A stretch of DNA of 64,000 nt from Hondaea fermentalgiana (Eukaryota; Sar; Bigyra; Thraustochytrida; Thraustochytriidae), in assembly GCA_014084085.1 (NCBI GenBank), contig NPFB01000041.1, forward strand, positions 56,246-120,245. The letters run 5' to 3'. The notes beneath the pieces are model-generated. The model saw only the letters and a list, made by a program, of their open reading frames with translations. It searched no databases and was not told the DNA's origin. This document shows positions 37,029 to 46,642 of the stretch, piece after piece. A program made the translations under genes and the position numbers. Positions within the stretch are counted from its first letter, which is position 1; every line of letters starts with the position of its first letter.

Positions 37029-38195
37029 CTACCAAAAGATGTCTGGCAGCATTGGTCGCACGAGCTCACGCATGTACTCCTCAACAAATCTAAGCTGAGC
37101 GCTCCAAGGCGCAAGGTCAGCGTCTCGACTTAGTAAAGCGAGGGAGTTATTGAAATCATCGGAATCCATCGAATGTCCCTCGTCGCCGTGAACCAAAGGG
37201 AAAACGCGCCAATGGTGGAAATTCGCGTCCACCCAGACAGGGTCGAGTTCTGTAAGGTTGGCGGCACGAAGTCGAAGGTTTACGTCGCCCATATCGACAA
37301 GGTGCGCGCTTGTACTTGCGAGGCAAGCAAGATTCGCAGGCAAATCGTGGTCGTGCGCCGGCGGAGCGTCCCTATAGCACGATACGAAAGGAAATTCGAC
37401 TTGAAGTGTGTGTACAAGTGCGCGAAAAAATGCTGCATGAGGCCCTCGATACACAGCAACGAGATTAACCATGTAGACGCCATGCAGCGGATCAAGCCAA
37501 TCATTCTTAACGCGTCGAAAGACTTCACGACAAAGCATGTTCATAGGGTTCCATCCCATGTAGAGATCCTGTGCGACAAGAGCGTAACGGCCTTGAAAGG
37601 ATTGAGCAGGCTGCGGCAATACATTTGGAGGCTCTAGCATTTGGTCGCAGGCGTCCCGCCTCTCTGTTTGCGCTGGTTGCATAATGAACTCATGGGCATC
37701 CGCGAGGTAAATTTTGCCTGCATGATAGTCCATGTGCTCAACGGCGAGCCGGGCAACAGACGTACTGTTTTCGACAGCATCAATGCGGCCAAATGCTCCT
37801 CGTAAATGCGCGATTGAAGGCACGGTTCCTGCGCCGAGACCTAGTTGCAGCATTGACGTTTGCGAACGATCTCCAGCTTGACGTTCGGCGATTCGCACGG
37901 CCATGGCTCCCATCATGACAAAGGCAGAAAACGGCGAAGATGCAGCGCCCTTGCCGATGAAATTGGCGCCCAGAATGCTATCCCCGTAGCGCAAGAGGCG
38001 AATATCGAGAAACCTGTCGTCGACCACGGCGGCGCTCGCGCGTCCCCCGTCGGCATGCTCAATTCTTTCGCGCAGCACATATCGTGACGCCTCGTGTTTG
38101 TTGGCCAAGACGCTTCTCAAGCTTGCGAGACTGGCGCAGGCGAGCACAAGGGCGCGCAGAAGCGCGAGTATTTGCCGTGGTGGTGGTCTCGGCAT
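37029..38195 (-). CDS. Secreted or lumenal methyltransferase-fold protein (spermidine-synthase-like)
   Basis: The 388-residue product has an N-terminal signal peptide-like stretch (RQILALLRALVLACASLASL, about 7-26). A Rossmann-type methyltransferase domain follows, with motif I LQLGLGAGTVPS at about 116-127 and an acidic strand end (IDAVENS, about 138-144) where the cofactor ribose would bind, then YALVAQDLYMG as motif IV. The layout resembles spermidine/spermine synthase-like and METTL13-C-terminal-like proteins. The active-site residues for aminopropyl transfer are not obvious, so the reaction is open. The frame starts at a TTG at 38210; the first ATG (MPRPPPRQIL) gives the best signal peptide. 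It lies 185 bp upstream of, and on the same strand as, the lipase gene stop. Confidence 0.65.
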   Translation of the reverse strand: MPRPPPRQILALLRALVLACASLASLRSVLANKHEASRYVLRERIEHADGGRASAAVVDDRFLDIRLLRYGDSILGANFIGKGAASSPFSAFVMMGAMAVRIAERQAGDRSQTSMLQLGLGAGTVPSIAHLRGAFGRIDAVENSTSVARLAVEHMDYHAGKIYLADAHEFIMQPAQTERRDACDQMLEPPNVLPQPAQSFQGRYALVAQDLYMGWNPMNMLCREVFRRVKNDWLDPLHGVYMVNLVAVYRGPHAAFFRALVHTLQVEFPFVSCYRDAPPAHDHDLPANLACLASTSAHLVDMGDVNLRLRAANLTELDPVWVDANFHHWRVFPLVHGDEGHSMDSDDFNNSLALLSRDADLAPWSAQLRFVEEYMRELVRPMLPDIFW

Positions 38196-38380
38196 AGTCG
38201 CACCGGCCAAGAGAGGCTAATTTTATGAAAATCGGAAAATCGTCGTTGACCAAAGAAAAGCGAAGAAGCAAGAAAGGTACCGAAGGAAGAGGAAAAAAAA
38301 ATTGTCAATGTTTTGCAGAAAAGGGAAGAAAGAAAAAGAAGAGCAGCAGCCAAATCCACGCGGCCCAGACCTAGATTAGA

Positions 38381-40930
38381 TTACCTTGGCGTCTCTCCGG
38401 AGAAGTGCGGGAGCTGCTGCGATGTGTAACAGACGTCGCAAATGCGTGTGGGAAAAAGCATTCCGTGCTGAGGAAGTGGTGCGCGGTGCTTGGAGCAACG
38501 ACCACAAACCAAGAGACCACACGCGCGGCAGTGCTTGGCAGCCCGAACCTCGACAGCCTCGGAGTCACCAGTATGGTGCCAGCCGACGAAGAAGCGGCAC
38601 ACGGAACACTTTACAAAGAGACCCTTGGAGAGATGATCTTCAATAGATTGCCAGGGCGGAGGCGAGAGCGCGTCGCCAAGGGCCCGTGCAGCGCGCACAT
38701 TGCGAAAAGCCTCTGGAAGTCGTGCATTTCGGTGATCCGAAATGAGCGACTGCGACGCGCCAAGCCGACGCAGACCCTTGAAGCGATAGTCAACGACAGC
38801 CATGAGCTCGGCGCCGCGCCAAGTGTAGGCGTGCAAGACGATGCCCGCAACCGCCATCCTGTCTGAGATATCGAGGGTCTTGCTCAGATCCTCATGTTCA
38901 CCATCGTCAGCAGCAGCATTGGCATCATCGTCGTCCTCACTCGCGTTCTCTTCACCATCCTCTCCCGTCAGATCGTAGTCAACTCCGCCGTTTGCGGGCT
39001 CCTTTCCACTAAGCACACTTTTGATGTACTCGGCGCTCGAGCGAGATCCTGGCTTGCCCACGGAAAATCGCTTCATGACGCGGGAGGCAAGTCCAAAGAC
39101 GGAGCCACTTTCTTCATCGGCGCCATCCGCTCCAGCATCATGTGCAGCGCGTGCGTCGGCGCCAACGTAATTGCCTCGTTGCTGCGGCGCCCATAACGAA
39201 AAGGCGCGGGACGTGTAGGCGCCCCGATCTTCCTTGAGAAGAGGGCCCCAACGAGGCTTGAGGCGCTTAATATCTGCAGCAAAGAGTCGGGCGTTGAAGA
39301 GGCTGAGACGTGAGACGACGTCGTCGCGAAAGACAAAGTTGAGCACCGTGACCCGATCACCAAGACGCGTTACAGGCTCTGCATCTGGAGCAGCGTACTT
39401 GGCATGAAACCGGCCCTTGCAAGCCTCGGCAAGAGCCTCGTCGACACAGGCAGGAGACCCAAAGCCGTATACATTAATGTTGATGGTCGGGTCCTCGTCG
39501 GCGATAAGAAGTGCGAGAAGGGTGGCGACACCAGCGCCGAGGGAATGACCTGTGAATGTGATTTTGTAGCCAGCCTTGTGAAGACGGGCCAAGGCAAGGC
39601 CCATGCCCGCACCAGATTCGTCAGAAAGGTCGACGTCGCGATGCGCAGGCTTGCGTGGCTCGCGCATGCTGCCTTCAAGGTTGCCCTTGAGCATCCAGCG
39701 CGCAGCACGCAACATGCCGGCGTGAACGCGGTACGTCTGGTCGGATTGGAAGCGAAACTTGGCCTCTTCGTAATCGAAAGTGAAATCTGTGATAAAGTCA
39801 TCGGCTTGCTGCGTGCCTCGGATGCTAAGCACGGCCTCTTTTGCGATGTCGGAGGCCATGAGAGCAAATGCCGGCCTGAACTTTTCGCTGCGCACCCGGG
39901 TTGACACAAGCTTGTAATCACTATCCCGCTGGGGGTAGTTGCGAAGGACCCATTGAATTTCGGCCGGGGTGCTGCGGTAGGAGAGTTGGCTGAATCCATA
40001 ATAGTAGGCAGCCTCATCTAAGAGTCCCAGGTCGCCAGATTCTTCGAGCACACCGGGCTGGCCGTGTGTGTGGCTTTGTAACTCGAGATCTGGCGCGAGA
40101 AGGCGCTCGCGTTTATGTTCCCAGAGCATGTAGTAGCATCCAGCTGTAATTTCGAGGCGAGAAAGACCGAACTCTTTTGCTACCTGGCCCACGTTGGTTG
40201 CGAGCATAACGACCATGGCCTGGATGTCCTCCCGGAAGATGATGGCCGAAAGGCCAGTGCGGTGCAGCGCGTAGACGCTTCGCGCGAGACGACCGTAGGC
40301 GCCACCGACGCCGACAACACCGGAAGCTTGCAAGAGAGTGCTTCCTGCGCGGGAGAGCTTGTCGGCGACGCCATCGGGACGCGCTTCGTCCTCGGGATAG
40401 GGTTCGTGCTGACCCTGAAGAAAAGCGTCGACCCGTTCGAGATTCTCCACGCGAAGAGCCTCGTCGCTGGAATAGGTCTTGAACATGGCAAACTCTTGAA
40501 ATTCGGTCCAGGCATTGGCCTTGGCTTTCTTTCGGGGATTGGGGTCCTGAGCAGCGCGGTAGCGAAGAACGCCTTTGTAGAGCGTGTTTGGGTCGAGGCC
40601 TTCAATCACGATTTCGTGTTGCGTGGTGACTTCCGAATAGCGCCAGGAGCTCAAGGTGCGTCCGTCTCGATGATATTTGATCTGGTACTCGTTGACTGTG
40701 CCATTTGTCTTGGTGTCGCCGAGTGCTTCGTCGCGCGAGGTGCCGCACATGACGCATTCAAGAGCTGGCCCGTCATTCTCGAGAGTGCAGGCTCCGCAAT
40801 TCCATGATTTTGCAGCCGCCGCAGCGGGACCGGCCATGACGCGGGTCCAGCGGACCTGAACGCTCCTCGGACCGAGGGTCTCGACGTCGAAGACCACCAT
40901 GGCGTCCTCGTTGCTGTCCTTACGGACCAT
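38381..40930 (-). CDS. Class 3 lipase with FN3-like domain, RanBP2-type zinc finger and C-terminal FYVE-like zinc finger
   Basis: An 849-residue multidomain lipase. Residues 11-128 read as one fibronectin type III-like domain (VFDVETLGPRSVQVRWTRV ... VNEYQIKYHRDG ... IEGLDPNTLYKGVLRYRAA) with a RanBP2-type zinc finger inserted in it (WNCGACTLENDGPALECVMC; Cys45, 48, 59, 62). Residues about 340-590 are a lipase class 3 / sn-1 diacylglycerol lipase-like domain: SIRGT oxyanion segment, GHSLGAG elbow with Ser463, and FRDDVVSRLS with the likely catalytic Asp. A long disordered acidic linker follows. The C-terminus is a FYVE/related zinc finger (CSVC, AAKHCRACGLLVCGRCS, ICDVC) without a clear WxxD motif. 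The protein probably hydrolyses membrane glycerolipids, recruited by its zinc fingers; recruitment is inference. The ATG is firm. Confidence 0.88.
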   Translation of the reverse strand: MVRKDSNEDAMVVFDVETLGPRSVQVRWTRVMAGPAAAAAKSWNCGACTLENDGPALECVMCGTSRDEALGDTKTNGTVNEYQIKYHRDGRTLSSWRYSEVTTQHEIVIEGLDPNTLYKGVLRYRAAQDPNPRKKAKANAWTEFQEFAMFKTYSSDEALRVENLERVDAFLQGQHEPYPEDEARPDGVADKLSRAGSTLLQASGVVGVGGAYGRLARSVYALHRTGLSAIIFREDIQAMVVMLATNVGQVAKEFGLSRLEITAGCYYMLWEHKRERLLAPDLELQSHTHGQPGVLEESGDLGLLDEAAYYYGFSQLSYRSTPAEIQWVLRNYPQRDSDYKLVSTRVRSEKFRPAFALMASDIAKEAVLSIRGTQQADDFITDFTFDYEEAKFRFQSDQTYRVHAGMLRAARWMLKGNLEGSMREPRKPAHRDVDLSDESGAGMGLALARLHKAGYKITFTGHSLGAGVATLLALLIADEDPTININVYGFGSPACVDEALAEACKGRFHAKYAAPDAEPVTRLGDRVTVLNFVFRDDVVSRLSLFNARLFAADIKRLKPRWGPLLKEDRGAYTSRAFSLWAPQQRGNYVGADARAAHDAGADGADEESGSVFGLASRVMKRFSVGKPGSRSSAEYIKSVLSGKEPANGGVDYDLTGEDGEENASEDDDDANAAADDGEHEDLSKTLDISDRMAVAGIVLHAYTWRGAELMAVVDYRFKGLRRLGASQSLISDHRNARLPEAFRNVRAARALGDALSPPPWQSIEDHLSKGLFVKCSVCRFFVGWHHTGDSEAVEVRAAKHCRACGLLVCGRCSKHRAPLPQHGMLFPTRICDVCYTSQQLPHFSGETPR

Positions 40931-41817
40931 CTTTCGCTGTGCCGGGCTCTCTTTACTCGCGAGAACCGTGCTCCGCTCCGGGTGTATGCTTTGCGATGCG
41001 CGAGGGGAGGTGCGCGAGGGCGGAGAGCGCCGCGTTTGTTCGCCCTCTCGGTCGCGCCTCTCGGTCGCGCCTCGGGCTCGCGCGCTGCTGCGAGACCGCG
41101 TTTGGGTACCTCCAGGGCCTCACGAGCCTCACCTTGCCTCGACTAGTTTCGGGTTTGGTGAGTTAGGTCGAAAGAGGGTACGTATAGTAGTATACGTAAG
41201 AGAATGTGTGTGCGCTGGAAAGGTGTAAGTATGATGTGCTGGCTCTGTTCTTGCGCGATGGCGATGGCGGCAGCGGCCGCCGAGGACGATGATGCAAGTA
41301 TTCCCTGGATAAGATGAAGATGAAAAGAGGTAGGAAGTGAGATGTTGCTTGGGTATAACGAGCAAGATTGACTCCTCCGTTTTGCAGGAAGAAGCGGAAG
41401 AAGTAGTATAGTCGTCAGGAAGAAACGAAGTTGACGCATGTTTTGCTCGAGCCAAGAACAAGAGACACAAGTTGAGAACAAGAAAAAAACATTGTCAAAG
41501 GTTGTGCATACTTGATGATCATTCTTCAGTTGACAGAGAATCAGTTTCGTGGGATGAGAAGAGAGATAGATGGACGGTGCCAAGACAGACATTATTGTTC
41601 CGAGGAGGAGCGCATTTCCGAAGCAGGAGGACTGGTCGATCAGCGGCGGTAGCTCGTAGCGTAGCAGTGCGTGCACGAAGTAGGTGGGTGGGCGACTTGG
41701 GGTCAGTCAAAAAAGGTCGCCCGGTCATTCAGTCAGTGAGTCAGTCAGTCGGTCAATCAGTGTGTCAAAAAGTCAGGAAAGGCACGCCATCAAAAGAAAA
41801 AAGGGGCCTGCGTCCCG
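40931..41817. other. Intergenic (0.89 kb) between the lipase start and the KH-protein 3' end
   Basis: It contains the lipase promoter (GC-rich, 40931-41130), then lower-GC sequence, and AGTCAGTC-type repeats near 41728-41760. It also holds the 3' UTR of the KH gene. No gene is supported. Confidence 0.45.
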
Positions 41818-41975
41818 TCAGTACATGTGGCTGGACGCGTGCATGTGCTGTGCGCTTGGCGCGTGATGAAAATGTTGCTGGTGATGCTGTTGATGCTGCG
41901 GAACATGATGATGTCCTTGCATGTAAGAGGCATGTTGCTGCTGTTGCTGCTGGTGCATGTGGTATTGTTCTTGTT

Positions 41976-42046
<71 letters not shown>

Positions 42047-44104
42047 TGTTGATGGAGGGAGTCATGGTAAGCGTTGCCGTACATGGCCTGCGAGGATGGG
42101 TCCGAAGCGGCGCTGTAAAAGACGGCACCGTTGCTCTGCGGCGAGATGACGGGCGAAAAGGCGGCCGGCCCCGATCCGTGCTGCTGGCCAAGCGATGAGG
42201 CGCGCATGTCGGGCGAAGGCATGGGGGCGCCTCCATACGAGGACGAGGCCGATGAGGAATGCGCGCCCATGTTGGCCTGCGTCGGGCCGTTCGCGCTGTG
42301 GCCCGGTGTGTTCTCCATGAGTTGCATTTTGAGGTCAAATTGCGCCTGGAGCTCGGCAAGAGCTCCAGCAGAATACTCGGGCGGACGTCCGCCGCGCCAT
42401 TCTTTGGCAAGGCGGAACTCGCTGAGGTGACGCAGAATCAAATATGCGGCGAGCGAGCGCGCGTGCTGCGAGCCCTGGATGGTGACAGCACGTCCGACAG
42501 ACCCCGGGACAATTGGGGAGTCCTGGTCGATTTGGATGCGAGCGGAGGACACGTCTTGAAAACGCTTGATGCTGGCGCCATTCTTGCCAATGAGGTGAGG
42601 CACAATGACAAAGGGAATGACGACCTTGATGAACTCCTGCTTGACGCCCTCTTCGAGGAGCTTCTCGTGCACGCGGCGCACAAGTTTTTGCTGTGCGTGA
42701 ATGCAGTTGGCGACAGTACCCGTGATTGTAATGCGGCGCTCGGAAGAGCCGACGGGCATTTGCGAGGGCTTGGCGACCGAGACGGCAACGTTGGAGGAGC
42801 GCTCGAGATGGGAAATCCACGAACCCGATTTGCCAATGATGTGGCCAACCACGGTCTTTGAGCCTGGCACGAGCAGCACAAGCGTGCTCGACTTGGCGTC
42901 GGTGTCATCGCCAATGAATGTGTTAAAGGCGCGCTCGTTGTTGAGTGACGAGGCATCGGAGGACTTTTGGCCCGAGGAGGATCCGGAGGACGCGGGCGAA
43001 GGTGAGGGCGCCCCATCGCGTGCGTTCCTCTTGGCGTGGGCGTTGGCATTAGCCGAGGCCGCCGCCGAGGGGAGACTATGGTGATGGTTCATGGGGCCGC
43101 CAGCTGCGGCGGTGGCAGGGGCGGAGGGAGGCATGCGCGACACAGCCGACATGTGGGTGGTTTCGGGGCCAAGACTGAGGCTGTTGCTGTGCGGACGCAA
43201 GTTGGCGGCGTTGAGGAGGCTGGCCATCGCAGCGGAATTGGCAGAGGCAGTGCCAGAGGGTGCCGAGTGCTGCCGATTGAGACGCGAGCCTGCGGCATGC
43301 GAGACGGGTCGACGAGAGCTTTCGGCGTCCGTGGCGCCGCCCATTGCCTGAAGCGCGCCGAGGAGATAGTGGCGCGCAGCGGCGCGATCATTTTCCTTGG
43401 CGCGCAGCACAAAATCGACAAGGGCGAGGTGATCGTTTGCGCCAACAGAGGCACTCGAGAGCGAGAGGCCCCAAAGCGAATGGGCTGCCGAGGATGCGGC
43501 CGCGGTGGCGGACGATGCGTTGGCGTTGCTGGACGATGCGTGAGCATTGCCCATTTCCTTGGAGAAAGCGAATGGGGATGACGAGGCGGGGCCAAACGAG
43601 GAGCTCATCATGTCGATGCCCAGGAGGGGTGATGGCATGGCCGTGGACGGCTCGCTTTCGCGACCGATGTCAAGGCCAGGGAAAAAGTCGTGGGGCACGC
43701 TGGAGCGTTCGGGAGTGGCGGGCAGCCTGTTCACCTGGCGTTGCGCTTGGGCGGCGTCGACGTTCGCTTTGGCCATGCCATCGCGATGATTGGCGTCTTC
43801 GCTAGAGGAGGAGGTGTTGGACTTGTTGTTGTTGTGTGCCTTTGCGAGATTCTCGCTTGCGTCCGAGGGGTTGAACTTCCACGGCGAGGACGTGGCGTTG
43901 GTCGTTGGTGGCAGCGTCTGCTGCTGCTGCTGCTGCTGCTCTTGCGCAGCGTCCGGGACGGGCATGGACGACGTCGTGAGGTTGTTGTCGTTCTGGTTGC
44001 TGGTGCTGTTGAGGTCGTCCTCTGCGTCGACGACGTCTTGCGCTTCAGCGGCGGATGTCGCGGGCGCCAGGCTCGGCGACGCGGGCTGCGCCAGCGCCGC
44101 GCTC
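41818..44104 (-). CDS. Two-KH-domain RNA-binding protein with polyglutamine tract; 5' end lost in assembly gap
   Basis: An RNA-binding protein with two K-homology domains side by side: KH1 (about 42630-42900, STLVLLVPGSKTVVGHIIGK, GxxG loop GKSG) and KH2 (about 42420-42630, VIPFVIVPHLIGKNGASI, GxxG loop GKNG). This resembles PCBP/Nova/hnRNP K-type arrangements. The rest is low-complexity Ser/Ala/Asn-rich sequence. The C-terminus has a long CAG/CAA glutamine run (about 41962-42051), then alternating His/Gln/Met ending in HASSHMY. Likely roles are mRNA stability, splicing or translation control. The 5' end is missing: the frame runs into 100 Ns at 44105, so at least 762 residues are present and the true start is unknown. 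Confidence 0.85.
41962..42051. repeat. CTG/TTG (CAG/CAA) polyglutamine-coding repeat
   Basis: About 30 Gln codons in mixed CAG and CAA form, in frame in the KH protein. It is the longest of several Gln tracts in the window. Confidence 0.9.
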
Positions 44105-44204
44105 NNNNNNNNNNNNNNNNNNNNNNNNNNNNNNNNNNNNNNNNNNNNNNNNNNNNNNNNNNNNNNNNNNNNNNNNNNNNNNNNNNNNNNNNNNNNNNNN
44201 NNNN
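44105..44204. other. Assembly gap (100 N)
   Basis: Exactly 100 unknown bases, a round number generally used for gaps of unknown size. The gap falls in or just 5' of the coding start of the KH gene, in very GC-rich DNA that is hard to sequence. Confidence 0.98.
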
Positions 44205-44461
44205 CGGGCGGGGCCTGGCTGCGAGGGGCGGGCAAGGAAGGAGAGAGAGAGGGGCGGAGGTGCACGCGCGTTGCAGCGAGGAGGGGCGGCGCAAACGTCG
44301 TGTTCTGCGAGGGCGGCGAAGGGGAAAAGGCAAAAATGTAAATCCATGCGCAGGTTACTCATTAGAGTGGCGGTGGACGGTCGCAGTTTGCGAGATAGGA
44401 AAGAGAGCTTCTCTGGGCGCGCCACACATGCTAATCGATTGATGCATGGATCGATTGATCG

Positions 44462-44497
<36 letters not shown>
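44462..44497. repeat. (GATT)n microsatellite
   Basis: Nine GATT units in a row, in the region upstream of the KH gene. Confidence 0.9.
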
Positions 44498-45992
44498 CGA
44501 TGGAGAAGGGGAGGGAGTGTGCAGCAGGTGGCTCGTTCGCCGAGCGTGCAGTCAGTGTTCGGTCGATTGAGTGCGACCTTGAGAGAGAAGTAAGCAGGAT
44601 CATCGACCAAGTCTGGCCGTGGAAGGAGACGCAGAGATTGTGACGACAGTGGAGGAGCAGAGAACGATTGTGATGACAATGCAATTGATTGATTGTCCGC
44701 CGCAAATGACCAAAGATCATGATGGCCGCACACACATGCTATACACACCCAAAAGCAGCGGTGGCGGCAGCGGGGCCCCCGTGTGCGACATTGGAGGCTC
44801 CTTGAACATGAGGTCAGAACGAGTGGGGCTGACACGCGTGGCTGCGCGAGTGCCGATTTGATGCTGCTGGTGTTTGGCTAGCTGGCTCGTGCTTGGACCG
44901 ATCGACGCACGAGCCGTCCACCACTCGTTCCTCTGCTCGTTCGTGATGGCTATCCGCACACGCATCGTCCCGGGCGAGCTTTCCTCTCGAGCGAGCGAGC
45001 GAGCGAGCGAGCGACCGTTCGCCTGGCGGAAGATTAAACAGATGTATACCGCTGCGACTCGGAGTTGCGACAATCGCGAGCATCTGCAGCAGCAAAATTC
45101 AGCCGGTTGCAAGCACAAGCACCCTTTCCTCCCCAGATCCTTCCCAAAATCCTCGTCTCCCTCGCAGTCGTCTGCATAATGGGCCTCGGGGAGGCGCCAA
45201 CGAGGGACGCCTTGCCCCCGACGACCGTCACGTTCATGCAAGCAAGCAAAAGCGCTCGCTGCCACGGCAAGGTGTGCGCCGTGGCACGTGGCCTCCTTAC
45301 CTTCATTTGCGAGTCGACCGGCCTCTGGCAGCCTTGATGTCGGCAGCCGGCCAGGCACGGTGAACAATGCGCCGCCGCAAGTGGCCCTTGGCGCCATATT
45401 TCACTGCCCTGCGAAGGCAAAGGAAACTTTCAAACTGCCAGGCGAGGGCGCACACTCCCTCGCCGAGTCGCGCCAGGACAGAGGGCGAGAAAGAAAAGAA
45501 AAGAAGAAACCAACGTCCACGCCACGATTGATCGCTGCTGATCATCCAATCCACTTTCCCCGCCGTCGCTTGCACGAAGGTCTGTCCCGCCCGCTCTTGG
45601 CTCTCTCGCTCGTTTTCTCCGGCCAGCCCGCTTTCGGCCCGCGCCCCGAGCGAAGGTAGCGAGGCCGAGGCCGCGGAGAGCCTATCTGCCTGCCTGCAGC
45701 GGGAAGACCGAACGGGAAGGCGGAGGCAGATCCCCATCGCTGAGCCTAGGCTGCGAGGCTGCGCCGGACCCGCGCCCGCGTACCTTCCTCCCTTCCTCCT
45801 TCCCGCCGCCGCGGAGCAAGCACCGCGCCGCGAGCCCCGGCAGGCGCGCGGACGACGAGCCCGCGACGCAGCGCGCCCGCGCGAGCGAGCGAGCGAGGCC
45901 GCGCAGCGCGCACGTGCCGCGCGCTGCACGTGCCGCGCCTCATTCAAACTCGTGCATCCATCCGTCCATCCATACATACGTTCGCCGCGCTC

Positions 45993-46060
45993 TCTGCAGC
46001 CGGCGAGCGAGCTGCAGCCGTCTGCAGCCGGCGAGCGAGCTGCAGCCGTCTGCAGCCGGG
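45993..46060. repeat. 28-bp tandem repeat, 2.4 copies
   Basis: The 28-base unit beginning TCTGCAGCCGGCGAGC occurs exactly at 45993-46020 and 46021-46048, and a third copy starts at 46049. It lies about 600 bp upstream of the Tudor-like gene start. Confidence 0.85.
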
Positions 46061-46642
46061 CCCGACCTCGTCCGCGCCGCGCAGCTCCTCGCTCCCCCCT
46101 CGCTGCCTCGCTGCCTCCCTCCCTCGCGGCGTCCCTCGCTGCCTCCCTCGCCCGCGGGCCCGTGCGTGCGTGCACGAGCTGAGCGCGCGCCTCGCCGGCC
46201 GGGCCAGGCCATACTTTCATCGCGCGCGAGCTAGCCAAGCCCGCCCGGGCCGTTCTGGGCGCGAGCCAGCAAGCGAGCGAGCGAGCGAGCGAGCGAGTGA
46301 GGGTCCTCGCGCTGTGCTCTGCCGCGGGCTTCTCGCCGGCCGTCGATAACCGCGAACGCGAGCGAGCAGACCGGCTCGCCTCGGCCGGCGTGGACCTGCC
46401 TGCGCTGAGAAGAAGAAGAAGAAGGGGCTCGCGAAAGGCGTCACGCCGGCGCGTGCTTGCTCTTGGTGGAAGCCCGAGAGCGAGCGAAGGCAGGGCGTTG
46501 GATGCCAAGGGCGCAGACCCGCTCGGTGGCAGCGAGGCAGTAGCGGGGCAGGGGCGCAAGAGATACGCCCTTCGCCTGCGATAAACCTCCCCCCCCCCTC
46601 GGCGGCGTCGTCCCCCACGGGGGGCGCGAAGAGAAGGAGAAG

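Larger units (their letters stand above)
44205..46642. other. Divergent intergenic region (2.4 kb) between the KH gene and the Tudor-like gene
   Basis: Next to the gap, the minus strand shows pyrimidine-rich stretches ending in CGCAG (around 44214-44250 and 44295-44312) that would suit 3' splice sites of a 5' UTR intron. Further on there is a (GATT)n run, AT-moderate sequence to about 45200, and then a CpG- and GCGAGC-rich zone from 45600 to 46640 with 28-bp tandem units. Long frames here (e.g. 45303-46559 minus) are Arg/Ala/Ser-rich shadows. No gene is supported. Confidence 0.45.

Noticed and set aside
42000..42050. Poly-Leu membrane-like stretch on the plus strand
   Set aside because: It is the antisense reading of the CAG/CAA polyglutamine tract of the KH gene.
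45303..46559. 418-codon minus-strand frame in the KH/Tudor-like spacer
   Set aside because: Composition is almost only Ala, Arg, Ser and Gly from GCGAGC-type repeats, with no recognisable domain.
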